Part shown: positions 17,235 through 25,647 of the stretch, in pieces
Layout of the letters: the number at the start of each line of letters is the position of its first letter
Position numbering within the stretch: the stretch's first letter is position 1
NCBI GenBank assembly: GCA_028864885.1
Contig: JAGWLR010000002.1
Span: 1-39,170 of the forward strand
Direction of reading: 5' to 3'
DNA from: Burkholderiales bacterium
Lineage (GTDB): Bacteria; Pseudomonadota; Gammaproteobacteria; Burkholderiales; Burkholderiaceae_C
DNA: 39,170 nt
The notes under the pieces: model-generated
What the model was told of the DNA's origin: nothing
The model's input: the letters and a program-made list of their open reading frames with translations, nothing else
The model's database searches: none
Made by a program: the position numbers and the translations under genes

Positions 17235-18062
17235 TTAGTTTGGCATCAGATGATTCAAACTCTGCCAACCCTGCACGCCCATATAGATACCAACAAGTGC
17301 CATGATCACACCGGACAGATAAGGCGCGCGCTGGGACACAGCACCAAAGCCTGACCACCGCTTGGAGATCCGCTTGATGCTCAACGCTGCAAGCACCCCG
17401 GAAGCCACCATGGTCATCGCCAGTCCTACACTGAAACCCATGACCAATGTGGCGCCCAGCGCCATCCGCTTGACTTGCAAGCACAGCAGCAGCACGGCGA
17501 CAGAGGCCGGGCAGGGAATGAGCCCGCCAGTCAGACCAAACATCACAATTTGAGGCGTTGTCACAGCCTGATTGGCAAAGCGCTTCTGGATGTCAGCCTC
17601 ATGCGCGGCAGCATGAGCATCAACGTGTTCATGCGCATGCCCGTGGTTTGTGCAGTGACCGTGCTCATGGTCGTGTGAGTGCGGGTGGTGATGCGCGTGC
17701 TCACCGTGGTCGTGGAAGCACGTTGCTTGCGCTCGGCTGGTCCGCCAGATCATCCAGGCAGCCACACCGAGCACGATCACCGCAGAAGACAGCTGGAGGT
17801 AGGCTTCCACACCGTGCATATTCCAGTTACGCCCGAAATAGAGACCAGCCATGGCGACGGCCCACACAACGGCTGTATGGGACAGCGTAGCGGACAGACC
17901 GAGCATGACAGCCTGTGAAACAGTGCCTCGTACAGCGACGATGAACGCGGCCATCATCGACTTGGAATGACCGGGCTCCAGCCCGTGAAGCGCACCGAGA
18001 AGAATGGCGCTTGGCAGGAACATCCAGGCGTTACCGCCATGTAGCAGGTTTGCGAATTCCAT
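17235..18062 (-). CDS. rcnA: Nickel/cobalt efflux protein, RcnA/NreB type
   Basis: This 275-aa inner-membrane protein has six or so membrane segments. The signature motif LHGLEPGHSKSMMAAF is at residues ~25-40, and GGLIPCPASVAVLLLC follows the central loop. Between them lies a histidine-rich cytoplasmic loop (residues ~117-150: HDHGEHAHHH, then repeated HDHEHGHC/HGHAHEH), as in RcnA and related NiCoT-fold exporters. It exports Ni2+ and/or Co2+. The start ATG at 18062 is 11 bp from the stop of the upstream regulator gene, so the two form a regulator-exporter operon on the minus strand. Metal preference cannot be fixed from sequence. Confidence 0.88.
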   Translation of the reverse strand: MEFANLLHGGNAWMFLPSAILLGALHGLEPGHSKSMMAAFIVAVRGTVSQAVMLGLSATLSHTAVVWAVAMAGLYFGRNWNMHGVEAYLQLSSAVIVLGVAAWMIWRTSRAQATCFHDHGEHAHHHPHSHDHEHGHCTNHGHAHEHVDAHAAAHEADIQKRFANQAVTTPQIVMFGLTGGLIPCPASVAVLLLCLQVKRMALGATLVMGFSVGLAMTMVASGVLAALSIKRISKRWSGFGAVSQRAPYLSGVIMALVGIYMGVQGWQSLNHLMPN

Positions 18063-18073
18063 GAATGAATGCC

Positions 18074-18343
18074 TCAGAGGTACTTGGTGATTTCTTTGAA
18101 TTCGCGGATTGTTTCCTGCGCACTCTGCTTACCTTCACCAACAGCGTGCTCCAGGCAGTGATCAATGTGGTCATGCACAAGCGTCTTTTTGGCCTTGGAG
18201 ATGGCGTTTTCTACGGCGAGCAACTGCTGAGCAATGTCCAGGCAGTCTCGGCCGCTTTCCACCATCTGAATGATGCTGTTGAGGTGGCCATAAGCACGCT
18301 TGAGGCGCTTGAGGACATCTGGGTGGGTTGTATGCGTCGTCAT
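18074..18343 (-). CDS. CsoR/RcnR-family metal-responsive repressor (NreA/NcrB-like)
   Basis: This 89-aa all-helical DUF156 repressor starts MTTHTTHPDVLKRLKRAYGHL. Candidate metal ligands are Cys34 (GRDCLDIAQQL), His59 and Cys63 (VHDHIDHCLEH), plus N-terminal histidines 4 and 7. The Cys-His-Cys spacing resembles CsoR/InrS rather than the Cys-His-His set of E. coli RcnR, but the neighbouring nickel/cobalt exporter argues for Ni or Co sensing, as in NreA/NcrB. It should repress the rcnR-rcnA operon when apo and release DNA on metal binding. A G-tract operator candidate lies immediately upstream. Confidence 0.85.
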   Translation of the reverse strand: MTTHTTHPDVLKRLKRAYGHLNSIIQMVESGRDCLDIAQQLLAVENAISKAKKTLVHDHIDHCLEHAVGEGKQSAQETIREFKEITKYL

Positions 18344-18349
18344 GCTCGC

Positions 18350-18379
18350 ATCCTATCCTACAGGGGGGGATGTTGGCAA
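18350..18379 (-). promoter_or_regulatory. Promoter with G-tract operator for the metal repressor-exporter operon
   Basis: On the minus strand TTGCCA (18379-18374) and TAGGAT (18355-18350) are separated by 18 bp. The spacer contains a run of seven C (seven G on plus, 18363-18369) flanked by ACA/TGT. CsoR/RcnR proteins recognise just such G-tracts flanked by short inverted repeats. The last AGGA of the region is 7 nt before the ATG and may instead act as a Shine-Dalgarno, so the -10 call is tentative. Confidence 0.5.
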
Positions 18380-18506
18380 GAGTGTTTTGCGGTGCTACAC
18401 TGCCCTTCATCGCAACTATGGAGGGCCTCTCCTGTGGACATACCGAGTCGTCGACTGAGCTTCGACACACCACAGGCAAGGTAAAAGGCGGGTGTCATAT
18501 CTCGCT

Positions 18507-18533
18507 GCTACCTTGCCACTATTGGCAGGTAGC
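18507..18533 (+). promoter_or_regulatory. Imperfect palindrome/hairpin upstream of the porin gene
   Basis: GCTACC-T-TGCCA-CTAT-TGGCA-GGTAGC forms an 11-bp stem with one bulged T and a 4-nt loop. It lies ~113 bp upstream of the porin start in the long divergent intergenic region (18344-18645). It could be an operator for the porin-ABC operon or an RNA hairpin in its leader; no U-tract follows, which argues against a terminator. Confidence 0.45.
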
Positions 18534-18645
18534 AAGTTGTTTAGTGCCATCGCGCTGAAGATCTGCTCCCTATTCTGGATTGATGGGAGCCCTCGCATCG
18601 ACGAGGGCCACAACCGACGTGCACGCCTTGCGTCGGGGAGTAGAT

Positions 18646-19998
18646 ATGCGTTTCAAATTCTTGAATGAACGCCAGCTCGGTTCGAGCTTATTGCGTCTAG
18701 TAGCGTTACTTGCCGGGGCTTTGGCTGGCGTCAGCCATGCGGCTGATACGGTTGCGCCAGAAAGCTGGAACCTCAAATTCCAGTCAACCTATGTCTGGCA
18801 GGAAAAAAGCCCGTTTTCGGCCAGCTACTCTGGCGCCAACAGCCTGTCGACCAACCAGGAGCGCAGCTACTCCTTCACTGCTACGGCGGCTCTGGGCTTT
18901 CGTCCCTGGGCTGGCAGTGAGTTCTATGTCGATCCCGAAGCCGCACAAGGTGTCCCCCTGTCGAACTTGACGGGGCTTGGTGGCTTCACCAACGGAGAAA
19001 TGGCGCGCTCCTCCGGTCCAACGCTCAAGATCTACCGCGCCCGAGCCTTTCTGCGTCAGACCTGGGGTGATGGTGGCGAGCAGGAAGCTGTCGAGTCGGC
19101 TGCCAACCAACTGGCTGGCATGGTGGACAAGCGCAGATGGGTGCTGACGGCTGGCAACCTCTCCGTCATCGACATTTTTGACGCCAATATCTACAACCAC
19201 GACCCACGCACTCAGTTTCTCAACTGGAGCGTGATGACGCATGGCGCGTTTGACTACGCAGGCGATGCCAGAGGCTATTCCTGGGGGCTGGTCCTGGAGC
19301 GTTATCACGATGATTGGGTGATTCGTGCCGGGCGTTTCATCGAGCCCAAAGAACCCAACCAGCAGGACCTTGATGATCGCTTGTTCAAGCACTACGGCGA
19401 CCAGATCGAGCTGGAGCACGCGCATGAACTGGGCGGGCAACCGGGCAAGTTGCGGCTGCTCGCGTTTCGAAACCGGACCAAGATGTCTCGCTATCAAGAT
19501 GCCTTGGATCAGTCTGCCAAGACCGGGGCAGCCCCGGACATCAACGCGGTGCGCACGGGCGATCAAGTCAAGTACGGCCTGGGGCTCAATCTGGAGCAGG
19601 CCATCTCGCCTGACATTGGCCTGTTTGCGCGTGGAAATTGGGCTGATGGTGCAACAGAGACGTATGCCTTCACGGAAATCGACCGCTCCATCTCTGCTGG
19701 CACCTTGATCAAGGGAGCGCGATGGGGGCGAGGTCAAGACAGTGTCGGCTTGGCTTTTGCACGCAATGGTCTGTCTCAGGCGCATCGCAGCTACCTAGCT
19801 CAGGGCGGCTACGGCTTTTTCATTGGCGATGGCAAGCTGCGCTACAAGCCAGAGACGATTGTCGAGGGCTTCTATGATCTGAGTTTGTGCAAGGCCGCTT
19901 GGATCTCGCTGGACTGGCAGCGGATTTTCAACCCCGCCTACAACGCGGATCGGGGACCAGTTTCCGTTGCCACATTGCGCTTTCACACCGAGTTCTGA
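18646..19998 (+). CDS. OprB-like outer-membrane porin
   Basis: This 450-aa exported protein has a signal peptide (MRFKFLNERQ, hydrophobic core, likely cleavage after VSHA). It is a beta-barrel protein of the carbohydrate-selective porin (OprB)-like group: alternating aromatic strands, ALGFRPWAGSEFYVDPEAAQGVPLSNLTGLGGFTNGE near residue 80, and a C-terminal TLRFHTEF ending in Phe, the outer-membrane sorting signal. The ATG at 18646 has GGGGAG upstream. The ABC permease starts only 2 bp after its stop, so the porin is the outer-membrane part of the same uptake operon. The solute is unknown; 'carbohydrate-selective' is a family label only. Confidence 0.78.
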   Translation: MRFKFLNERQLGSSLLRLVALLAGALAGVSHAADTVAPESWNLKFQSTYVWQEKSPFSASYSGANSLSTNQERSYSFTATAALGFRPWAGSEFYVDPEAAQGVPLSNLTGLGGFTNGEMARSSGPTLKIYRARAFLRQTWGDGGEQEAVESAANQLAGMVDKRRWVLTAGNLSVIDIFDANIYNHDPRTQFLNWSVMTHGAFDYAGDARGYSWGLVLERYHDDWVIRAGRFIEPKEPNQQDLDDRLFKHYGDQIELEHAHELGGQPGKLRLLAFRNRTKMSRYQDALDQSAKTGAAPDINAVRTGDQVKYGLGLNLEQAISPDIGLFARGNWADGATETYAFTEIDRSISAGTLIKGARWGRGQDSVGLAFARNGLSQAHRSYLAQGGYGFFIGDGKLRYKPETIVEGFYDLSLCKAAWISLDWQRIFNPAYNADRGPVSVATLRFHTEF

Positions 19999-20000
19999 CG

Positions 20001-21743
20001 ATGAAGAGTACCTCACCGCAACTGGTCGTCAAGACCGTCCAACCGAGCTTCACCAAGGTTGATGGCATCGTCTTGCTGACCCTCTTTGGTCTGCTGTGGA
20101 GCGCGATGCACTTTGGGCATGGGATGTTGGCTGCCTTCGATCCCGCCAAGATGCCCGAGCTTGACACTTCCACGAGCCAGATTCCCTACTACGCAGGCAG
20201 AACGCTTCTGCGCATGTGGATCGCCTTTGCATTCTCTTTGTTCTTTGCGATTTCACTGGGGTACCTGGCCGCCAAGAACGCCATGGCACGAGCCATCATC
20301 CTACCCGCACTCGATGTGCTGCAGTCCGTGCCCGTTCTGGGGTTTCTGTCGGCCACCGTCACCGGGTTCATGGCACTTTTTCCTGGCAGCTTGCTGGGCG
20401 TAGAGTGCGCGTCCATCTTTGCCATCTTCACCGGGCAGGTCTGGAACATGGCATTTGGCTTCTATCACTCAATGGTCACGGTGCCCAATGACATGCAGGA
20501 AGCCGCCACCAACTATGGGCTGTCCCGCTGGCAGCGGTTTCGAGTCGTCGAGTTGCCCGCCTCTGTGCACAGCCTCATCTGGAACTCGATGATGTCCTTT
20601 GGCGGAGGCTGGTTCTTTGTGGCGCAGAGCGAGGCCATCAGCGTCATGAACAAGGACATCAAGCTGCCTGGCCTGGGCTCCTATATGGCCTCCGCCATCG
20701 AGCGTGGAGACAATCAGGCCGCCTTGCTTGCCGTGGTGGCGATGCTCGTGCTGATTCTGGCCAGCGACCAACTGGTATGGCGGCCAATGCTTGCTTGGGC
20801 GGACCGCTTCAAGATTGAATTGACCGGATCCAGTACTGCGCCTACCTCATGGGTCTATGACCTGCTGCAAGGCACGGTACTTTTCGCTTGGCTGCAAGAA
20901 CGTGTATGGACGCCGCTTGGCGATGCACTCAACCGCTGGTCGGCAAAAGGCCGCCTGCCCAGTGCGCGGGTTAAGCCAGAGCTTTCGCATCGGATTTGGC
21001 AAGCGCTGGGTTCACTCATTGGCCTATGGCTGCTCTACGAGATAGCCACTGGCCTGTTCTCCGCGATTGCCATCTTGCACGGCGCCTTGACCTTGCCGTT
21101 GTTGCTCAAGGTCATCTGGCTTGGTGTGCTGACCTTCCTGCGCGTACTGGCCATGACCGTCATTGCCACCTTGATCTGGACGCCCGTTGGCGTGTGGATT
21201 GGTTTTCATCCTGGCGCCGCCAGATTCGCTCAGCCGCTTGCCCAAATCGGCGCATCCTTTCCCGTGAATATGACGTTTCCCGTGGTCGTGGGCTGGTTTG
21301 TGGCGACCCATACCTCGATGAACTGGGGCAGTATCCTGCTGATCGCCATGGGTACCCAGTGGTATATCCTTTTCAACGTGGTGGCCGGCGCGATGTCTAT
21401 CCCCAATGACTTGAAGGAGGCCGCAGACATCAACGGCTTGAAGGGCTGGCAGCGCTGGAAGACTTTGATCCTGCCCGCGATCTTTCCCTATTGGGTGACT
21501 GGCGCCTGTACGGCAGCCGGTGGCGCCTGGAACGCCAGCATCGTGGCTGAAGCCGCGACGTGGGGCAGCACGACTCTGAAAGCAGACGGGCTTGGCGCGT
21601 TCATCGCGGATGTGACCCGAGCTGGCGACACCCCCATGATCATCGTCAGCATCGGCGTCATGTCGCTGTTCGTGGTCACGATGAATAAGTTTGTGTGGCG
21701 TCGTCTATATGGCTATGCGGAGCGCCGCTTCCGTCTCGATTGA
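20001..21743 (+). CDS. Twin-domain ABC transporter permease (nitrate/sulfonate/taurine-type)
   Basis: This 580-aa protein consists of two fused BPD_transp_1 permease halves. Each half has about six membrane segments and its own EAA loop for contacting the ATPase: PNDMQEAATNYGLSRWQRFRVVELPA near residue 165 and PNDLKEAADINGLKGWQRWKTLILPA near residue 470. A soluble linker of ~90 residues (GSSTAPTSWVYDLLQG to RVKPELSHR) joins them. The fused arrangement and the ATPase partner are those of the nitrate/sulfonate/bicarbonate class. The start ATG lies 2 bp after the porin stop. No substrate-binding protein is encoded nearby, so substrate and direction of transport are open. Confidence 0.85.
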   Translation: MKSTSPQLVVKTVQPSFTKVDGIVLLTLFGLLWSAMHFGHGMLAAFDPAKMPELDTSTSQIPYYAGRTLLRMWIAFAFSLFFAISLGYLAAKNAMARAIILPALDVLQSVPVLGFLSATVTGFMALFPGSLLGVECASIFAIFTGQVWNMAFGFYHSMVTVPNDMQEAATNYGLSRWQRFRVVELPASVHSLIWNSMMSFGGGWFFVAQSEAISVMNKDIKLPGLGSYMASAIERGDNQAALLAVVAMLVLILASDQLVWRPMLAWADRFKIELTGSSTAPTSWVYDLLQGTVLFAWLQERVWTPLGDALNRWSAKGRLPSARVKPELSHRIWQALGSLIGLWLLYEIATGLFSAIAILHGALTLPLLLKVIWLGVLTFLRVLAMTVIATLIWTPVGVWIGFHPGAARFAQPLAQIGASFPVNMTFPVVVGWFVATHTSMNWGSILLIAMGTQWYILFNVVAGAMSIPNDLKEAADINGLKGWQRWKTLILPAIFPYWVTGACTAAGGAWNASIVAEAATWGSTTLKADGLGAFIADVTRAGDTPMIIVSIGVMSLFVVTMNKFVWRRLYGYAERRFRLD

Positions 21744-21767
21744 TCTTGGTGGCACAAGAGGTTTGAT

Positions 21768-23096
21768 ATGAATGAAGCAAGCAACAAGAAGGCGCCGATT
21801 GCTGAACTCAAGTCGGTCACCAAGTCCTATCTGACGGACGGTGGACATGAGCTCAAGGTGCTGGATCCGATCGATCTGGCTGTAAGTGATGGCGAGTTGG
21901 TCGCTCTGCTCGGGCAGTCCGGCTCCGGAAAGTCAACCATCCTGCGGTGCCTGACAGGTTTGGTCAAACCCAGTTCAGGCATGGCGCTGCACAAGGGCTC
22001 GCCCTTGCACGGCGTGAACACCGATGCATCCATCGTGTTTCAGACGTTTGCCCTCTATCCATGGTTGACGGTGGAGCAAAACGTGGCAGTAGGGCTGATG
22101 TCACGAGACATGAGCCGCGCCGACAAGCAAGTGGCTGTGGACCGCGCCATTGAAATCATCGGTCTGGCCAATTACCACGCAGCCTATCCTCGTGAACTAT
22201 CTGGCGGCATGCGTCAGCGCGTGGGTATTGCACGAGCACTCGTTTCTCGGCCCAGGATGCTGTGCCTTGACGAGGCATTCAGCGCACTGGATGTTTTGAC
22301 CGCAGAGAACCTGCGTCAAGAATTGCTGACGCTGTGGCGCTCGCCAAGTGGCGACCTCAGCTCGATTTTCATGGTCACACACAACATAGAAGAAGCTGTG
22401 GAGATGGCCACACGCATCGTGGTCCTCTTCCCGCGACCGGGGCGCGTTGGCCTAGTGTTGGAAAATCCGCTGCCTTACCCGCGTGACAGCAAGAGTCCGG
22501 AGTTTCAGCGTCTGGTCAAGTTGATTCACGAGTCCATCACAACCACGACGCTGCCCGACCTGCCACCTGAAGTGCCCATTCCTGGGCAACCCATCTCGCG
22601 TGGTCGCTCGCGTATGGAGTCGATCCCGCTGGTTCCGGTGGGCCAGATCCTTGGTTTGCTCAGCTTGTTGCATGACGAGCCGGATCTCTCCAACATCTAC
22701 GACATCTCCGACGAAATTGGGCGCGAGTTTGGCGAGACCATCGCCATTGTCAAAGCTGCCGAGATTCTGGAGTTCATTGACACGCCCAAAGATGAGGTTG
22801 TTTTCACCGAACTCGGGCGTAAGTTCATCGCGTCCGATCCGGCAGGGCGAAAGGCTATCTTCGCTGATCAGGTCTTCAAGCTGAGGCTGTTCCACATCAT
22901 CCTGGCCCTTCTGCGCGAGTACGAAGAGATTGATTCAGGGCGAATCATTAAGGACATTGCGTCGGTGCTGCCCTATGACAACCCAGAGAAGATCTTCCAG
23001 ATCATGATTGCGTGGGGCCGCTACGCAGGTCTGATGGACTACAACGCCAAGACGGGGATGGTGTTTGTGCCCGAGGATGAAACCGAGCAGGGTTAA
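21768..23096 (+). CDS. ABC transporter ATPase with C-terminal AAA-associated domain
   Basis: This 442-aa protein has a standard ABC domain: Walker A GQSGSGKST at residues 49-57, Q-loop IVFQTFALYPWLTV at 89-102, signature LSGGMRQR at 144-151, Walker B LCLDEA at 165-170, and the H-loop in FMVTHNIEEAVEMA. This half resembles SsuB/TauB/NrtD. From about residue 285 (SIPLVPVGQILGLLSLLHDEPDLSNIYDISDEIG) to the end it carries the AAA-associated C-terminal domain, a winged-helix-like module whose role, possibly sensing or regulation, is not established. AAGAGG precedes the ATG 24 bp after the permease stop. It is the last gene of the porin-permease-ATPase operon. Confidence 0.88.
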   Translation: MNEASNKKAPIAELKSVTKSYLTDGGHELKVLDPIDLAVSDGELVALLGQSGSGKSTILRCLTGLVKPSSGMALHKGSPLHGVNTDASIVFQTFALYPWLTVEQNVAVGLMSRDMSRADKQVAVDRAIEIIGLANYHAAYPRELSGGMRQRVGIARALVSRPRMLCLDEAFSALDVLTAENLRQELLTLWRSPSGDLSSIFMVTHNIEEAVEMATRIVVLFPRPGRVGLVLENPLPYPRDSKSPEFQRLVKLIHESITTTTLPDLPPEVPIPGQPISRGRSRMESIPLVPVGQILGLLSLLHDEPDLSNIYDISDEIGREFGETIAIVKAAEILEFIDTPKDEVVFTELGRKFIASDPAGRKAIFADQVFKLRLFHIILALLREYEEIDSGRIIKDIASVLPYDNPEKIFQIMIAWGRYAGLMDYNAKTGMVFVPEDETEQG

Positions 23097-23178
23097 AGCT
23101 TTCACTACTGAGCCATCGAATCTCGACAGCTGCGCAAACCCTATGACATGCGCGGTGCTCATGATGACCAAACGTCGG

Positions 23179-25557
23179 TTACACGCCGAGGAACATGAAG
23201 CGCCGAAACACGACACTCTTGATTCGGTCGAGAAGGAGGGCGAACACGGCGACGGCACAGACCAAGGCGCCTACGAGTTCCAGTGGGACTGCTGCCATCA
23301 GCGTTCCGGTTACGGCCAGCACACTCACCAGGACTATGTCGATGGCGCTGGCCCACGCCATGAGCGTTCCGGGAGCGAACGCCCACATTGGCCCGTCGTT
23401 GCGAAGTACGTAGATGTTGGTCTGCGTGGTGAATACCAGCAGCAGGAACACCATCGTTTGCGTCTGCCCGGCACTCAGCCCGAACTGCGTGAGCGCCACG
23501 CCATACAGCGATAGCGTGAACGCAAGCGAAACTGCTGCGAGCACGGCCGCGGCGCCGACCAGTTGCCCGACTCGCCAGCGTTGTGGCTGTGTTGCCGGTC
23601 GAACGCGGTCGGTTGCGATGCTCATTGTGACGAAGTCATTGGCGAACAGCAGCAACACGATCAGTCGCGGTGAAATCACAAAGCCTTTGGTGAGCCAGAG
23701 ACCGAGTGTGAGGAAAACGACGATCTCAAGTGTCTTGACTATCTTGTTGAGAATATACGTGAGCATGCGTCGGTGCACTTCTCGCCCTATATCGACCACG
23801 GTCAGGACGCCACTCAGGCCCGGATCGGTCAGAACAACGCCTGCTGCAGCCTTGGCCACATCGGTGGCACTGGCCACGGCGATCCCGAGTTCCGCCTGTC
23901 GCAGCGCAGGTGCGTCATTGACGCCGTCGCCCGTCATCCCCGCGACGTGTCCGGCCTGTTGCAGCGCACTGACGATGGCATGCTTTTCTTCTGGCAGCAC
24001 GCGGGCGAAGATGTCGCATTTTTCGGGTTGTCGTAAGTCGTCTTCGTGCGGAACGCAGGTCCGTGTGCCCAGCCCAAGTCGTTGTCCGATTGCCCGTGCT
24101 GTTTCCAATGCGTCGCCGGTGGCCATGCACACTCTCACGCCACGCTGGCCGAGTTTTGCGATGAGGTCGGCAGCGTCGTCTCGCAGCGGATCGGAGAGGC
24201 CGACCAGGCCGATCGGTCGAATCGCGCCCACCGGGCCTGCCGCAACCGCGAGCACGCGCGCTCCCCCAGCGGCCCAGTCCCTCCCCGTGTCTTGCGCGGC
24301 TTGACGCTGGGCCGCGTCGGCCCCGCAATGTTCGAATACTGCGCTGGTCGCGCCTTTCAGTGCATGCCACTCCTGTCCATCGACGACATAGATGCCTTCA
24401 CTGAATCGGGTTGCCGGATCGAAGGGGCGAAAATCCGTGCGTGCGGGCAGAAGCGCAGATTTTGCGCTCGTACGATAAGCACAAAGGATCGCAAGGTCGA
24501 GGGGATCCTGCGATGCATCGTCGCTGGCCATTGCTGCTGCGCGTAAGACGGTGTCCTCGTCGGCATCTGCCCATGCCTTGACCCCGGCGACGGACAGCCT
24601 GTTCTGCGTCAATGTACCGGTCTTGTCGGACAGTAGGGTATCCATTGCCGCTGCTTCCTCTACCGCAGGCAGCCTCGTGACGAGAACACCCAGTTTTGAA
24701 AGGCGTGTGCTCGCAAGAGCCGTAGCAAAAGTGTAGGTCGCCGGCAAAGCGACCGGAACCGACGCGACGAGCAGCAATAACGCGAACACCGCAGTATCGC
24801 CTAAGGGCAGATCATGCGTCGCGGCGTAAAAGATGACCAGTACCACGAGCACGAGGTCGAAGGCGACGAGGCGCTTGACGATCGAGAAGATCGTGCCTTG
24901 CATATGGCTGGGTGCGTTGGACGTGCGCACGAGTTCTGCCGTCCGACCGAAGTAGGTTCGCGAGCCGGTGGCGGCTACTTCGCCGCTGGCTTCGCCCTGA
25001 TGTATGACCGACCCGGTGTACGCGGGCTGTCCGGGGCCTGCGTCGACAGCGAGAGACTCGCCGGTAAGGGCCGACTGATCCAGCGTCACTGCCCCATCGA
25101 ACAAAACGAGGTCTGCGGGGACGATGTCGCCTGCTCGTACGTGCACCACATCTCCAGGAACCAGTTGCGCGGCGGGAAGCTGACCCCACTGCGCGTCGCG
25201 GAGCACGCGCGCATTGACCTGCAATTGCCGTCGCAGCAACGTCAGCGCGTTTTGAGCGCGCCCTTCCTGAATGGAGGCAACAAGGGCATTGAAAGCAAGC
25301 AGAAACAGGATGACCAGGGCCTCCTCGCCACGATGAAGCATGACCTGTAGCACGATCACCACTTCGAGCATCCAAGGCACCGGCCCCCAGAGTTTTCCGA
25401 GAAGCAGGCGCCATCGCGGTGTGCGAACCTCTTCGATCGCATTCACGCCGAATGATTTCAGGCGATGCAGGGCTTCTGCCGACGTAAGTCCTGTTGCTCG
25501 ATCGGTGGTCGGCAGCGCTTTTGCAGTGTCAGCGGGAGGTTTGGCGGCGCTTGTCAT
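23179..25557 (-). CDS. Plasma-membrane proton-efflux P-type ATPase (P3A)
   Basis: This 792-aa P-type ATPase has the A-domain TGES (ALTGESLAVD), the membrane motif VPVALPATYTF of the P3A class, the phosphorylation motif LSDKTGTLTQN near residue 310, and the hinge MTGDGVNDAPALRQAELGIAV. In the M6 region, LLFANDFVTMSIATDRVRP aligns with the plant and fungal pump segment that holds the essential proton-binding Asp (Asp684 in AHA2); the Asp is present. The long C-terminal autoinhibitory domain of plant pumps is missing, so activity is probably controlled at expression level. It should pump H+ out of the cytoplasm, relevant to acid or metal stress. It converges with the ABC operon. Confidence 0.87.
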   Translation of the reverse strand: MTSAAKPPADTAKALPTTDRATGLTSAEALHRLKSFGVNAIEEVRTPRWRLLLGKLWGPVPWMLEVVIVLQVMLHRGEEALVILFLLAFNALVASIQEGRAQNALTLLRRQLQVNARVLRDAQWGQLPAAQLVPGDVVHVRAGDIVPADLVLFDGAVTLDQSALTGESLAVDAGPGQPAYTGSVIHQGEASGEVAATGSRTYFGRTAELVRTSNAPSHMQGTIFSIVKRLVAFDLVLVVLVIFYAATHDLPLGDTAVFALLLLVASVPVALPATYTFATALASTRLSKLGVLVTRLPAVEEAAAMDTLLSDKTGTLTQNRLSVAGVKAWADADEDTVLRAAAMASDDASQDPLDLAILCAYRTSAKSALLPARTDFRPFDPATRFSEGIYVVDGQEWHALKGATSAVFEHCGADAAQRQAAQDTGRDWAAGGARVLAVAAGPVGAIRPIGLVGLSDPLRDDAADLIAKLGQRGVRVCMATGDALETARAIGQRLGLGTRTCVPHEDDLRQPEKCDIFARVLPEEKHAIVSALQQAGHVAGMTGDGVNDAPALRQAELGIAVASATDVAKAAAGVVLTDPGLSGVLTVVDIGREVHRRMLTYILNKIVKTLEIVVFLTLGLWLTKGFVISPRLIVLLLFANDFVTMSIATDRVRPATQPQRWRVGQLVGAAAVLAAVSLAFTLSLYGVALTQFGLSAGQTQTMVFLLLVFTTQTNIYVLRNDGPMWAFAPGTLMAWASAIDIVLVSVLAVTGTLMAAVPLELVGALVCAVAVFALLLDRIKSVVFRRFMFLGV

Positions 25558-25647
25558 TGTGAGGGGGCGATGAGGTTGACCGAGGGAACATTGTCGCCCG
25601 CTGCGTTATAAAGCGGGCCTGTCTCAGGCAAAGCCGAAGGTACTTCT

